This document shows positions 1 through 8,783 of a DNA stretch of 64,000 nt, piece after piece; the first letter of the stretch is position 1, and each line of letters opens with the position of its first letter. Position numbers and translations under genes: made by a program. Under the pieces are notes generated by a model, which worked only from the letters and a program-made list of their open reading frames with translations, was not told the DNA's origin and did not search any database. Source of the stretch: Streptomyces caelestis (GTDB taxonomy: Bacteria > Actinomycetota > Actinomycetes > Streptomycetales > Streptomycetaceae); contig NZ_JACHNE010000001.1 of NCBI RefSeq assembly GCF_014205255.1, positions 7,192,001 to 7,256,000 on the forward strand, given 5' to 3'.

Positions 1-165
1 TTCGCGACGATCCTCATGCCGCCGCCGGGCAGATCGCGGTGGGACGCCGGACGAGGCCAAGCGCCGCACGGGCCGTCAGGTCGCCAAGCCGGCCAAGCCG
101 CAGAAGAAGATCAGCGCCATCCACACCCTCGCCAAGGACGAGGAGGTCGCCGCGACGCGCGGCAG
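1..165 (+). pseudogene. Fragment of a DUF6192-like gene, frameshifted and truncated
   Basis: Two + frames join into one protein-like stretch. Frame 1 (1-42) reads FATILMPPPGRSRW and frame 2 (from 44) reads TPDEAKRRTGRQVAKP followed by KKISAIHTLAKDEEVAA. A single extra G in the GGG at 41-43 separates them. From memory, this pattern resembles the middle of DUF6192 proteins found on actinobacterial plasmids and integrative elements; that family call is tentative. The coding pattern stops where the transposase relic begins, near 165-170, and the 5' part lies outside the window. It is most likely a dead gene cut by an insertion sequence. Confidence 0.4.
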
Positions 166-169
166 CACC

Positions 170-785
170 ACGAACCCGCCGTGTCGTCGGAGCGTTTGAC
201 GATCTGAAGGGTGAGCCCCCACTTCTCGGCCGCCCAGTCCACCAGCCGGCCCGCATAGCCGTCGTCCGCCCAGACCAGGTGGATGGAGGCGAGACAGTCC
301 ACGACCAGGTGCCGCTTGTGGCCTGCCCCCATCTTCCTTCTTCCCGCCGTCCCAGCTGGACGTTGAACGCGGGATGTGCGCCGCCGCCCACAACGACTGC
401 GAGTCCACGATGGCAAACCATCGGGTCCGGTGAGCGGCCCTCCTGCTGACGGACCTTGTCGCGCAGCCGGTCGTGCAGTTCTGCGAGCAGACCCGTCACC
501 CGCCAGCGGCGGGCGAACACGTGCACACGCCGGTACGGCGGGAAGTCACGGGCCAGGTTGACCCACTTGACGCAGTTGTCGACGACATGGCGGACCGCAT
601 CCAGCAGCACACGGTGGCACATAGCCCTCCGGCCGTCCGCCCCTCCCCTGAAGCCATGCGGGAACCGGCAGCAACGGCCTAACGATCTGCCACTCCGCCT
701 GCGTCAGATCGGAGCCGTAACACCGCACGCTGCCCGGACCGTCCGCCGCGTTGTCGAGCCTGTGCGCGAGGCAGTCACACGCCAT
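170..785 (-). pseudogene. IS5-family transposase relic
   Basis: Transposase-like segments lie in different minus frames. An N-terminal part contains GSDLTQAEWQIVRPLLP. A middle part contains WVNLARDFPPYRRVHVFARRW. It is followed by an IDSQS-like catalytic segment, KRHLVVDCLA, and a distal VWADDGYAGRLVDWAAEKWG segment. These are typical of IS5-group DDE transposases of Streptomyces. At least three frame changes and an internal deletion separate the segments, and the C-terminal catalytic region is missing where the element abuts the fragment at 1-165. It cannot encode an active enzyme. No terminal inverted repeats were identified. Confidence 0.75.
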
Positions 786-978
786 GGTGACGTCGCGTTG
801 GATTCTGCGGAGGGCGAGCACGAAAGACTGCGGCACAGGGCCTCCTGGCGCTGCTCGGTCGGGATCGCAACCCCGAGCTCCCAGGAGGCCCTGCCGTTGT
901 GCCACGGCTGCCGAGAGATCACCCGAACAGGAACCGTGTCCGACTGATCAAGACCGTCGAATGGTAAGCGGAAGGCTT

Positions 979-2136
979 CTACGGCAGGGGCGAATTGCCG
1001 TGCCCACCGTCAGAGCTCGTCCCCAGCTTGGCCCCGACGTCGATCATCGCAAGCATCGGTTCGCTCAATCGCGCGCCCTGCACCCGGATTTGAGCGAAGC
1101 CGTCCTCGATGTCCGCGATGTCGGCGGCGGTCAGCTGGACCTGAAGCGCGTCCATGTTTTCGTCCATGTGCCCCTGTGTGATCGGCCCCGGAATGGGCAC
1201 GATCCACGGCTTGCGGGCGAGCAGCCAGGCGAGCGCTATTTGGGCAGGCGTCGCTTGCTTGCGTGCACCCACGCGCTGCAGCAGTTCGACGACGGGCCAG
1301 TTCGCGCGGCGGGCCTCCGGGGTGAAGCGGGGGAGGCTAGCCCGCAGATCCGCGGGGCCATGCACCATCAACGGAGTGACGGTGCCGGTCAGATAACCCA
1401 TCCCGAGCGGACTCCACGGCACGAACCCGATACCCAGCTCTTCACAGGCCCGGAGAACTTCTATCTCCGGATCGCGGGTCCAGACGGAGTATTCGTTCTG
1501 CACCGCCGTGATGCGCTGCACTTTGTGCGCGCGCCGAATGGTAGCTCCGCCCGCGGCAGAAAGTCCGAAGTGGCGTATTTTGCCCTGGGAGATCAACTCC
1601 TGTACCGTCCCGGCCACCTCCTCGATGGGCACCTTGGGATCAACGCGGTGTTGATACATGAGATCGATGTAATCGGTCTTCAGGCGTCGGAGCGACTGAT
1701 TGGTCACCCGCTTGATATGGTCAGGACGGCTGTTGAGTCCCTGAATCTGCCCGTCCCGACTGATGTCGAACCCGAACTTGGTGGCGATAACCACCTGGTC
1801 GCGCATCGGCGCCAGTGCCTTGCCGACTATCTCTTCGCCAAGGTACGGCCCGTAGACTTCGGCGATATCGAAAAACGTGACGCCCCGGTCATAGGCCGCC
1901 CGGATTACCCGGATCGCTTCCTTCGTGTCGATCGGCGGTCCATACATCCCGGCGAAGTTCTGGCAGCCGAGCCCCAGGGCAGACACTTCCAGTGAGCCGA
2001 GCATGCGGCGCTGCGTGCTCGACGGGCCTGAATTCGGCGCAGACGGTTTTGGTGTTTTCGCCTGAGCGGTTGAAAGAGGCAGGACAGATGCTGCGCCCAC
2101 TCCAAGGCCGGCGGCCATGAATCCACGGCGTTTCAC
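979..2136 (-). CDS. Aldo/keto reductase with a Tat signal peptide
   Basis: A 385-residue aldo/keto reductase, a TIM barrel that uses NADPH to reduce aldehydes or ketones. The catalytic tetrad is visible as FDIAEVYG (Asp, Tyr), IATKFG (Lys) and YQHRVD (His). Residues 1-27 look like a twin-arginine signal (KRRGFMAAGLGVGAASVLP then AQA), followed by a Pro/Ser-rich linker to about residue 42. Export is unusual because most family members are cytoplasmic and need cytosolic NADPH; the cofactor may bind before Tat export. The ATG at 2136 is preceded by a purine-rich stretch (GAGGAGAA). A copy of the shared operator-like motif lies at 2471-2485. The substrate cannot be inferred. Confidence 0.85.
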   Translation of the reverse strand: MKRRGFMAAGLGVGAASVLPLSTAQAKTPKPSAPNSGPSSTQRRMLGSLEVSALGLGCQNFAGMYGPPIDTKEAIRVIRAAYDRGVTFFDIAEVYGPYLGEEIVGKALAPMRDQVVIATKFGFDISRDGQIQGLNSRPDHIKRVTNQSLRRLKTDYIDLMYQHRVDPKVPIEEVAGTVQELISQGKIRHFGLSAAGGATIRRAHKVQRITAVQNEYSVWTRDPEIEVLRACEELGIGFVPWSPLGMGYLTGTVTPLMVHGPADLRASLPRFTPEARRANWPVVELLQRVGARKQATPAQIALAWLLARKPWIVPIPGPITQGHMDENMDALQVQLTAADIADIEDGFAQIRVQGARLSEPMLAMIDVGAKLGTSSDGGHGNSPLP

Positions 2137-2470
2137 GACGGTTCTTCTCCTCTTCGTTCTTTTACTTCAGCTTGGGTTTGCTGAAGGCGGCTGATCGTTG
2201 AGCGCGAGAGATTCCGACAGGTCGCGGTAGGCGTGAAACTGGGCCTGCAGGGACGGCGACCTTCTGCTCGGCTGAGGCGATTGTGTAATTCCTGAATCGC
2301 TGTGTTGGTCGGCCTGGCCGCTTTCAAGCCACAGTCAGACGATTCGTGACCTGCGATGGGACTGCTTTCGCGGGACTATGCTTTATCTCGCCAAGCCGTC
2401 CCCCTGCTCGAATTCAGTTAAGCATCCGCAGACCCGGTGTCGGCTGCTGGAGGGGGTCTCCTTCGTCCAG
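2137..2470. other. Intergenic region without a recognisable gene
   Basis: About 330 bases upstream of the Tat-type aldo/keto reductase. Short open frames exist but none shows family resemblance. The segment probably carries the promoter of the reductase and the right-hand decay zone of the IS701-like relic. Confidence 0.5.
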
Positions 2471-2485
2471 GGGTCTGCCAGTACC
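2471..2485. promoter_or_regulatory. Operator-like motif, copy 1
   Basis: On the minus strand the sequence is GGTACTGGCAGACCC. It is identical to the copy at 10595-10609 and a two-mismatch version of the perfect palindrome at 13969-13983. The identity with the 10595 copy extends to GGGGTACTGGCAGACCCC. It lies about 335 bp upstream of the reductase start at 2136. The recurrence is seen in the sequence; the role as a regulator binding site is inferred. Confidence 0.5.
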
Positions 2486-2539
2486 CCCGTAGAGCTCGTA
2501 ACACGATCTTGTTGGGTTGCCCTGGTCGGGCGTGACTAA

Positions 2540-3120
2540 TCTGGCGATTCGGCTGCTCGTGCTGCTGTGAGTACTTGGCCGTGAATCGTGGATGGCGATT
2601 TGTGGGGGATGCGCGGGGCGTCGTAGCCGGAGCCGAGGACCACCGCAACTCTTCGGGTTTGCCTCGTGCCACTGCCCGGCGGCGTTGAGCCGCTCGACGA
2701 CATCGCGCAGCTGGACGCTGGTGACAGCGGCAAGGCTGACGCCGGGCTGAAGGCGGAGCGCATCCAGCGCCGCAATCCACGACGTGCGGCCGGCCTCCAG
2801 CGCGGCCACGACCGAGTAGGCCCGGCCCGGGGTCATCTGGTGCTTGGCATCACCCCGGCAGTAGGTGTGGCAGGAGGAGCGGTTCGGGCAAGTGGCGGCG
2901 TCCGGCCGCAGCCAAGGCGAAACGTCGTCCGCCAGGACCAGGCGGCCGACCGCCGCCTTCGACAGCGGCAGCCCGGCATTCGTCCGCCGCAGCCGGTCAA
3001 CGCCAGGCGTCTCAGCAGGGCGTCGGTGAGCTCGAACAGCGCGTCACCGCGTCAGGGCAGGCAGTCGTAGAAGTCGCTACGGAAGCGTGACAGCGTCGAG
3101 AACACCTCATACTGGTCCCC
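2540..3120 (-). pseudogene. IS701-like transposase relic
   Basis: The minus strand carries fragments matching the N-terminal half of IS701-type DDE transposases of Streptomyces. One is a short LVLADDVSPWLRPDAAT-like stretch read with frameshifts near 2890-2950. Next comes TPGRAYSVVAALEAGRTSW and VTSVQLRDVVERLNAAGQW. A GSGYDAPRIPH-like catalytic segment follows in another frame near 2600-2640. Several frameshifts and the missing C-terminal half show it is dead. Its 5' side reaches about 3120, close to the 3' end of the next aldo/keto reductase. Confidence 0.6.
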
Positions 3121-3233
3121 CTGTTGCAGCACACTCTTCTTCTCCACGGCCGCGGTCTGATCAGGTGCGTCCTTGGTGGAGCACATGATCAGGCCGAGGC
3201 CACCCGCGTGTCCGGCACAGAGCTGGACGGCGG

Positions 3234-4211
3234 TCAGCGCTCGATGGCGGCCATGCCGCTCTCGTCGTGGCGCTCACCGACGGGCGGGGTGAGGTTGTTC
3301 AGCCGGTCGAGCTGCCCGGTGCTGAGCTCGATGCCGTCGGCCGCGGTGTTCTCCTCGACGCGGGCGGCCCGCTTGGTGCCGGGGATCGGGGCGATGTCGT
3401 CGCCCTGCGCGAGGAGCCAGGCCAGGGCGATCTGAGCCGTAGTGGCGTCGACCTCGGTGGCGATGGCCTGGACCTCGTCGACGATGCGCAGGTTGAGCTG
3501 GAGGTTCTCGCCGGTGAAGCGCGGGTTGGTCTTGCGCCAGTCGTCGTCGGCGATGTCGTCGGTGGAGCGGAACGTGCCGGTGAGGAAGCCGTGGCCGAGC
3601 GGCGAGTAGGGCACCAGGCCGATGCCGAGTTCGCGCAGCAGCGGCAGCAGTTCGGCCTCCAGGTCACGGGTCCACAGCGAGTACTCGGTCTGCAGTGCGG
3701 CGACCGGGTGGACGGCGTGGGCGCGGCGGATCGTCTCGCCCCCGGCCTCGGACAGGCCGATGTGGCGGACCTTGCCCTCGGCGACCAGCTCGGCCAGGGC
3801 GCCGACGGTCTCCTCGATCGGGGTGTCGGGGTCGACCCGGTGCTGGTAGTACAGGTCGATGTAGTCGGTGCCGAGCCGCTTCAGGGAGCCTTCGACGGCG
3901 GTGCGGATGTTCGCCGGGCTGCTGTCGAGGACGTACGGTCCGCCGCCGGCGTGCGAGTACATGCCGAACTTCGTGGCCAGGACGACCTGGTCACGGCGGC
4001 CTCGGAGGGCCTGGCCGACCAGTTCCTCATTGATGAACGGCCCGTAGATCTCGGCCGTGTCGAGATGGGTGACGCCCAGGTCCAGTGCCCGGTGGATGGC
4101 GCGGATCGACTCGGCGTCATCGGTGCTCGCACCGGAGTAGAAGGCGGACATCCCCATGGCGCCCAGGCCGATCCGGGAGACGTTCAGCCCACCGAGTGAG
4201 ACGTGCTGCAT
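3234..4211 (-). CDS. Aldo/keto reductase
   Basis: A 325-residue NADPH-dependent aldo/keto reductase. The catalytic Asp and Tyr lie in LDTAEIYG, Lys in LATKFG and His in YYQHRVD. The phosphate-binding region near the C-terminus reads IAPIPGTKRAARVEEN. No signal peptide is present, so it should be cytoplasmic. It closely resembles the mature part of the reductase at 979-2136. It is the last gene of a minus-strand run after the paoABCD-like operon, 47 bp downstream of the XdhC-like gene. It may be co-transcribed with that operon or have its own promoter, because an operator-like motif sits at 4320-4334 inside the end of the xdhC-like frame. The start ATG at 4211 agrees with the conserved N-terminus. 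Confidence 0.88.
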   Translation of the reverse strand: MQHVSLGGLNVSRIGLGAMGMSAFYSGASTDDAESIRAIHRALDLGVTHLDTAEIYGPFINEELVGQALRGRRDQVVLATKFGMYSHAGGGPYVLDSSPANIRTAVEGSLKRLGTDYIDLYYQHRVDPDTPIEETVGALAELVAEGKVRHIGLSEAGGETIRRAHAVHPVAALQTEYSLWTRDLEAELLPLLRELGIGLVPYSPLGHGFLTGTFRSTDDIADDDWRKTNPRFTGENLQLNLRIVDEVQAIATEVDATTAQIALAWLLAQGDDIAPIPGTKRAARVEENTAADGIELSTGQLDRLNNLTPPVGERHDESGMAAIER

Positions 4212-4258
4212 CAGATAACTCCGTTCTTAGGTTTCCGATTTCCGGGCGCACTCGCCCC

Positions 4259-5458
4259 TCATCCAGGCAACCACCCGTCGGCCACGACCGGGCCCGCGTA
4301 CGGGGTACTGCTTTTCGGGGGGTCCGCCAGTGCCCCCTTCCACGACGCCGTCACCGGGGCATGGATCGGGCCGGTACGGCGAGACAGGGGCAGGCCGGTG
4401 CCGTCGTGGGCGTGGGTGATGATCTCGGCGGTGATGGAAATGGCCGTTTCCTGGGGTGTGTGGGCGCCCAGGTCGAGCCCTATCGGGGAGTTGAGGCGGG
4501 CGAGGTCTGCCTCCGGTACGCCGGTGTCCCGCAGTAGTTCCAGGCGCTGTTCGTGGGTGCGCCGCGAGCCCATGGCCCCGATGTAGCCGACCGGCAGGCT
4601 CAGCGCGAGGCGCAGGAGGGGGATGTCGAACTTGGCGTCGTGGGTGAGGACGCAGATGGCGGTACGGGAGTCCACTTCGGTGGCGGCCAGGTACCGGTGC
4701 GGCCAGTCGGTCACGACCTCGTCCGCGTGCGGGAAGCGGGCGCGGGTGGCGAAGACAGGACGGGCGTCGCACACGGTGACTCGGTAGCCCAGAAAACGCC
4801 CCGCCTCGCTCAGCGCGTCGGCGAAGTCGACGGCACCGAAGATCAGCATGTGGGGAGGCCGGGCACTGGTGTGGACGAGCACCGACAGCCGCTCGGGGCA
4901 GGTGTCGGCGTCCCCGCCGACCTCGATCCGGCCGGTGCGGCCGGCCCGCAGCAGCGCACGCGCCTGCGCCGCCACAACCTCGTCCTCGCGTTGCCCGCCC
5001 AGGGTTCCGTCGTACGGGCCCTCGGCAGGCACGTAAAGGGTGCCGCCGAGGAGTTCTTCCGGGCTGTCCACGACCTGGGCCACCGCGGCTGGTCGGCCCG
5101 CCACCATTTCGGCGAGGGCTGCGGTGAGATGGGGCTGCACCGCGGGATCCACCCGCTGTACCAGGATCTCGATTTCGCCACCGCAGGTCAGGCCCACGGC
5201 GAAGGCGTCGGAGTCCGAGTAGCCGAAGCGCGTCAGTACCGGAGCACCGCCGGATTCGAGTGTCTCCCGGCACAGTTCGTAGACCGCTCCCTCCACGCAG
5301 CCGCCGGAGACGCTGCCGATCACGTCGCCGTCGGCGCTCACGGCGAGCGCGGTGCCGGGGGGCAGGGGTGCGCTGCCGTTGACGTCGACGACGGTGGCGA
5401 GGGCGAAGGGACGGGCTTCCCCGCACCAGGCGTGCAGCGTTTCCGCGATGTTCAGCAT
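4259..5458 (-). CDS. paoD: XdhC/PaoD-type molybdenum cofactor insertion protein
   Basis: A 399-residue protein of the XdhC/CoxI family. These proteins bind molybdenum cofactor, support its maturation and deliver it to xanthine dehydrogenase-type enzymes. The family signature GSVSGGCVEGAVYE is near residue 50, and the C-terminal Rossmann-like domain contains MLIFGAVDFADAL and YIGAMGSRRTHEQR. The ATG at 5458 is preceded by GAGGA at about ten bases, so the extra upstream codons were not used. It follows the large, medium and small subunit genes in the same order as E. coli paoABCD, and the symbol rests on that synteny. The last ~33 residues run past the usual end of the family and are encoded by DNA that carries the operator-like motif of the next gene. 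Confidence 0.85.
   Translation of the reverse strand: MLNIAETLHAWCGEARPFALATVVDVNGSAPLPPGTALAVSADGDVIGSVSGGCVEGAVYELCRETLESGGAPVLTRFGYSDSDAFAVGLTCGGEIEILVQRVDPAVQPHLTAALAEMVAGRPAAVAQVVDSPEELLGGTLYVPAEGPYDGTLGGQREDEVVAAQARALLRAGRTGRIEVGGDADTCPERLSVLVHTSARPPHMLIFGAVDFADALSEAGRFLGYRVTVCDARPVFATRARFPHADEVVTDWPHRYLAATEVDSRTAICVLTHDAKFDIPLLRLALSLPVGYIGAMGSRRTHEQRLELLRDTGVPEADLARLNSPIGLDLGAHTPQETAISITAEIITHAHDGTGLPLSRRTGPIHAPVTASWKGALADPPKSSTPYAGPVVADGWLPG
4320..4334. promoter_or_regulatory. Operator-like motif, copy 2
   Basis: On the minus strand it reads GGCACTGGCGGACCC, two mismatches from copies 1 and 3. A second half site, GGTACTG, lies at 4304-4310. It is about 110 bp upstream of the reductase start at 4211 and inside the 3' end of the xdhC-like coding frame. 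The 40 bases around it also resemble the region upstream of the regulator at 10549 (a shared TTCGGGGGGTC core). Regulatory function is inferred. Confidence 0.45.
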
Positions 5459-5593
5459 GGACGGGTCTTCCTCGAGGACGTGGTGAACGGGCCGCCGCCG
5501 CACCGCCGGGGGGACGGAGTTCGCGGCGGCGGCCCTGGTGTGCCCTGCGTGGCGGGGGGTGGCCCGCAGGGCGGTCGTGGCGAGCCTGGTTGC

Positions 5594-7801
5594 TCAGAGC
5601 AGGGCTTCGGCCGTGATGGGCAGGTCGCGGATGCGGCGTCCGGTGGCGTGGAAGACCGCGTTGGTGAGGGCGGCGGCCACCCCGAGCTGGACGACTTCGC
5701 CGATGCCCTTGACGCCGATGGGATCGGCCTCGTGGTCCTCCCCGTCGAGGTAGATGGCCTTGAGGTCGGGGATGTCGGCGTTGACGGGGACGAGATAGTT
5801 GGCCAGGTCGGCGTTGACGATGCGGCCGTCGCGCTGGTCCATGACCGTGTGCTCCAGCAGGGCTTGCCCGATGCCGCCGACCATGCCGCCCAGGGCCTGG
5901 CTGTCGGCGAGCTTGGGGCTGATGACGCGGCCCACGTCGTACACGCCGAGCATCCGCCGCATCCGGACAAGACCGAGGCGGGCGTCGACGGCGACCTCGG
6001 TGAACACCGCGCCGTAGGAGTGCACCGAGGCCCGGTGGGACTCTTCGGGGGTGTAGGAGCCGAGCACTTCGAGGTGGGTGCGGTTGTTGCGGGCCAGCAG
6101 CCGCTGGTAGGTCTCCCCGCGCGCGGGGTTGTCCTTCACGTACAGCCGCCCGCCGCGTACGACGACGGTGTCGGCGTCGGCGCCGTACAGCGGCGAGTCC
6201 TCGTCCTCGACGGCGAGTTCGATCGCCTGCTTGCGCAGCTTGTCGCAGCCGTCCTGGACGGCGGAGCCGACGTTGGCCATGGTCATGGAGCCGCCGTGCG
6301 GCGGGGTCACCGGCATGCGGGAGTCGCCGAGACGGAAGGTCACGTTGCGTATGGTCAGGCCGAGGGCGTCGGCGGCGAGCTGGCTCTGGGAGGTGTAGGT
6401 GCCGGGACCCATGTCGCTGGTCGCGGCTTCGACCAGAGCCGTGCCGTCGGCGTTGAGCCGGACCGACGCCTGGGCTGCCCAGTAGAGGTGGTGGTAGACG
6501 CCGGCGGCCATGCCGGTGCCGATCAGCCAGTCGCCGTCGCGGGTCGAGCGGGGCTTGGGGTTGCGGCGGTGCCAGCCGAACTCGCGGGCGCCGGTGGTGT
6601 AGCACTCGCGCAGCCGCCGGGTGGAGAACGGCAGTCCGTTCGACTCGTCCTCGGCCGGCTCGTTGCGCCGGCGCAGCTCGATCGGGTCGATGCCGAGTTC
6701 GTGGGCGAGTTCGTCCATCGCCGACTCGACGGCGAAGGAGCCGGTGGCGTAGCCGGGCCCGCGCATCCAGCACGGTGTGTTCACGTCGAGCGACACCGTC
6801 CGGTATTCCTGGCGGACGTTGGGGGTGCTGTAGAACATGTTGCCGGGGGCCAGGATGCCCTCTTCCACGAAGTTCTCGTACGTCGAGGTCTCGGCCGTGA
6901 CGTCGTTGACCATGGCGGTCAGGCGTCCGCGCCGGTCACTGCCCAGGCCCAGCCGGAACTCGTACGTGGGCCGGTAACCGACCCCGAAGTAGAGCTGCTT
7001 GCGCGAGAGCACGAGTTTGACCGGGCGGCCCGTCTCACGGGCGGCGACGGCCGCGATCGTGACGTGCGGCCAGGAGCGGATCGCGCCGCCGAACCCGCCG
7101 CCGACGAACGGCGAGATGACACGGACCGACTCCTGCGGGATACCGAACACGGCGGCCAGCTCGACCTGCGTGCCGGGCACCCACTGGGTCTTGTCCCACA
7201 GGGTCAGCTTGTCCCCGTCCCAGCGGGCGATGGTGGCGTGCGGCTCCATCGGGTTGTGGTGGTTGCGGCCCATCCGGTACGTCACGTCCAGCCGTACAGC
7301 GGCGGAGTCGAGCGCCTTGTCCGCGTCACCGCGCGCGTACGTGATCGGCTTCCAGTCCGGGCGGTCGGCCGGGTCGGCCATGTCGGTCGACGGCGGCTGG
7401 GCGTCGTAGGAGACCTTCACCAGGCTCGCCGCGTGCTGCGCCGTCTCCAGCGTGGTGGCGACGACGACGGCGATCGGCTGCCCGTGGAAGTGGACCTGGT
7501 CGTCCTGGAAGACGTGCAGTCTGTCGCCTTCCAGCGGGTCGATCGAGGCGGGGTTGTCGCGGTAGGCCAGCTTGGGCGCGTTGAGGTGGCTGATCACCTT
7601 CAGGACGCCGGGCTGGGCGAGGGCGGCGCGGGTGTCGATGCCGGTGATCCGGCCGCGGGCGACGGTGCTGTCGACGACGACGGCGTGGACCACGCCCTTG
7701 ATGTCGTGCTCGGCGGCGTATGTCGCCTTCCCGGTCACCTTCAGCCGGCCGTCCACGCGGGAGAGCGGCGCTCCGACGGCTGCCTGCGGCTGGGGGCTCA
7801 T
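5594..7801 (-). CDS. paoC: Aldehyde oxidoreductase, molybdopterin-binding subunit (PaoC-like)
   Basis: A 735-residue catalytic subunit of the xanthine dehydrogenase family. It hydroxylates aldehydes to carboxylic acids at a molybdenum-cytosine dinucleotide centre. Family features include the N-terminal RVDGRLKVTGKATYAAEH segment, GGGFGGAIRSWPH around the substrate site, and the C-terminal GIGEVVQLGVAAALTNAV with the conserved catalytic Glu. The ATG at 7801 overlaps the stop of the FAD subunit (ATGA), indicating translational coupling. The longer open frame upstream was rejected because it is the shadow of the FAD gene. The protein has no signal of its own. In the E. coli Pao complex it is co-exported by the Tat signal of the small subunit, and the same is inferred here. 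Confidence 0.92.
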   Translation of the reverse strand: MSPQPQAAVGAPLSRVDGRLKVTGKATYAAEHDIKGVVHAVVVDSTVARGRITGIDTRAALAQPGVLKVISHLNAPKLAYRDNPASIDPLEGDRLHVFQDDQVHFHGQPIAVVVATTLETAQHAASLVKVSYDAQPPSTDMADPADRPDWKPITYARGDADKALDSAAVRLDVTYRMGRNHHNPMEPHATIARWDGDKLTLWDKTQWVPGTQVELAAVFGIPQESVRVISPFVGGGFGGAIRSWPHVTIAAVAARETGRPVKLVLSRKQLYFGVGYRPTYEFRLGLGSDRRGRLTAMVNDVTAETSTYENFVEEGILAPGNMFYSTPNVRQEYRTVSLDVNTPCWMRGPGYATGSFAVESAMDELAHELGIDPIELRRRNEPAEDESNGLPFSTRRLRECYTTGAREFGWHRRNPKPRSTRDGDWLIGTGMAAGVYHHLYWAAQASVRLNADGTALVEAATSDMGPGTYTSQSQLAADALGLTIRNVTFRLGDSRMPVTPPHGGSMTMANVGSAVQDGCDKLRKQAIELAVEDEDSPLYGADADTVVVRGGRLYVKDNPARGETYQRLLARNNRTHLEVLGSYTPEESHRASVHSYGAVFTEVAVDARLGLVRMRRMLGVYDVGRVISPKLADSQALGGMVGGIGQALLEHTVMDQRDGRIVNADLANYLVPVNADIPDLKAIYLDGEDHEADPIGVKGIGEVVQLGVAAALTNAVFHATGRRIRDLPITAEALL

Positions 7802-8778
7802 TTGGTACCTCCTACGACGCGCAGCTGGCGTTCGACGGTCCGTTTCAGCAACTCGACCTTGAAGCGGTTGTGCTCCAAGGGGCGGGCCCCCTCGGCGGCG
7901 CGTTCGGCCGCCGCGGCCCACAGGCTTTCCGACGGTCGTTCGCCGATGAGGTGACGCTCGACGGCGGGCAGCTTCCACGGCACGGTGCCGACGCCTCCGG
8001 CGGCCACCTTCGCCTCCTGGATCCGCCCGCCGCGTACGTGCAGGGCGACGGCCGCGGAGGTCAGGGCGAACTCGTACGACTGCCGGTCGCGGACCTTCAG
8101 ATAGCCGGACTTGAGGGGACGGGGGTGGGCCGGGATCTCCACGGCGGTGATCAACTCACCGGGGCGGAGGGCCTGTTCGCGGTTGGGGGTGCTGCCGGGC
8201 CGGAGCAGGAAGTCGGCGAAGGGGACGCTGCGTTCCCCGGCCGGGCCGAGCAGGTGGACGGTCGCCTCCAGCGCGGCGAAGGCGACGGCCACGTCCGAGG
8301 GGTGGGTGGCCACGCAGTCCGCGGACGTGCCCAGGATCGCGTGCGTACGGTTGAAGCCTTCCAGTGCCGCACAGCCGGAGCCCGGCTCGCGCTTGTTGCA
8401 GTTCGCGGTGACGTCACGGAAGTACGTGCACCGGGTGCGCTGCATGATGTTCCCGCCGATGGTGGCCATGTTCCGCAACTGGGCCGACGCGCTCAGCTCC
8501 AGCGCCTGCGAGATCACGGGGTAGAGAGTGCGCACCTTGGGATGGGCGGCGGCCTCGGCCATCCGCACCAGGGCGCCGATGCGCAGGCCGCCGCGCTCGG
8601 TGACGGTGACCTCCCGCAGGGGCAGAGCCGTGATGTCGACCAGGGTTCTGGGGCGTTCGACGGTCTCGCGCATGAGGTCGACCAGGGTGGTACCGCCGGC
8701 GATGTACCGCCCGCCGCGCCGGCCCGCGTCCAGGGCCTCGCGGGTGCTGTCCGCCGTGGTGTAGGAGAAGGGGTACAT
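7798..8778 (-). CDS. paoB: Aldehyde oxidoreductase, FAD-binding subunit (PaoB-like)
   Basis: A 326-residue FAD subunit that passes electrons between the iron-sulfur and acceptor sites. The FAD-binding GGRYIAGGTTLVDLM lies near residue 23, and QLRNMATIGGNIMQRTRC is the second flavin motif. A cysteine-rich insert (RCTYFRD, NCNKREPGSGC) matches the extra 4Fe-4S-binding loop known from PaoB and 4-hydroxybenzoyl-CoA reductase-type subunits. The start ATG at 8778 is five bases after the stop of the small subunit gene. The end overlaps the PaoC-like gene. A longer open frame to 9114 is a shadow of the small subunit. Confidence 0.92.
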   Translation of the reverse strand: MYPFSYTTADSTREALDAGRRGGRYIAGGTTLVDLMRETVERPRTLVDITALPLREVTVTERGGLRIGALVRMAEAAAHPKVRTLYPVISQALELSASAQLRNMATIGGNIMQRTRCTYFRDVTANCNKREPGSGCAALEGFNRTHAILGTSADCVATHPSDVAVAFAALEATVHLLGPAGERSVPFADFLLRPGSTPNREQALRPGELITAVEIPAHPRPLKSGYLKVRDRQSYEFALTSAAVALHVRGGRIQEAKVAAGGVGTVPWKLPAVERHLIGERPSESLWAAAAERAAEGARPLEHNRFKVELLKRTVERQLRVVGGTK

Positions 8779-8783
8779 GGCAC

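Noticed and set aside
4227..6773. Very long open frames overlapping the paoCD-like genes, and similar ones at 4553-7954, 36443-39409 and 45838-48630
   Set aside because: They are antisense or frame shadows in high-GC DNA, with Arg/Pro- or Gly/Val-rich composition and no family match, while the opposite or alternate frame encodes clear enzymes.
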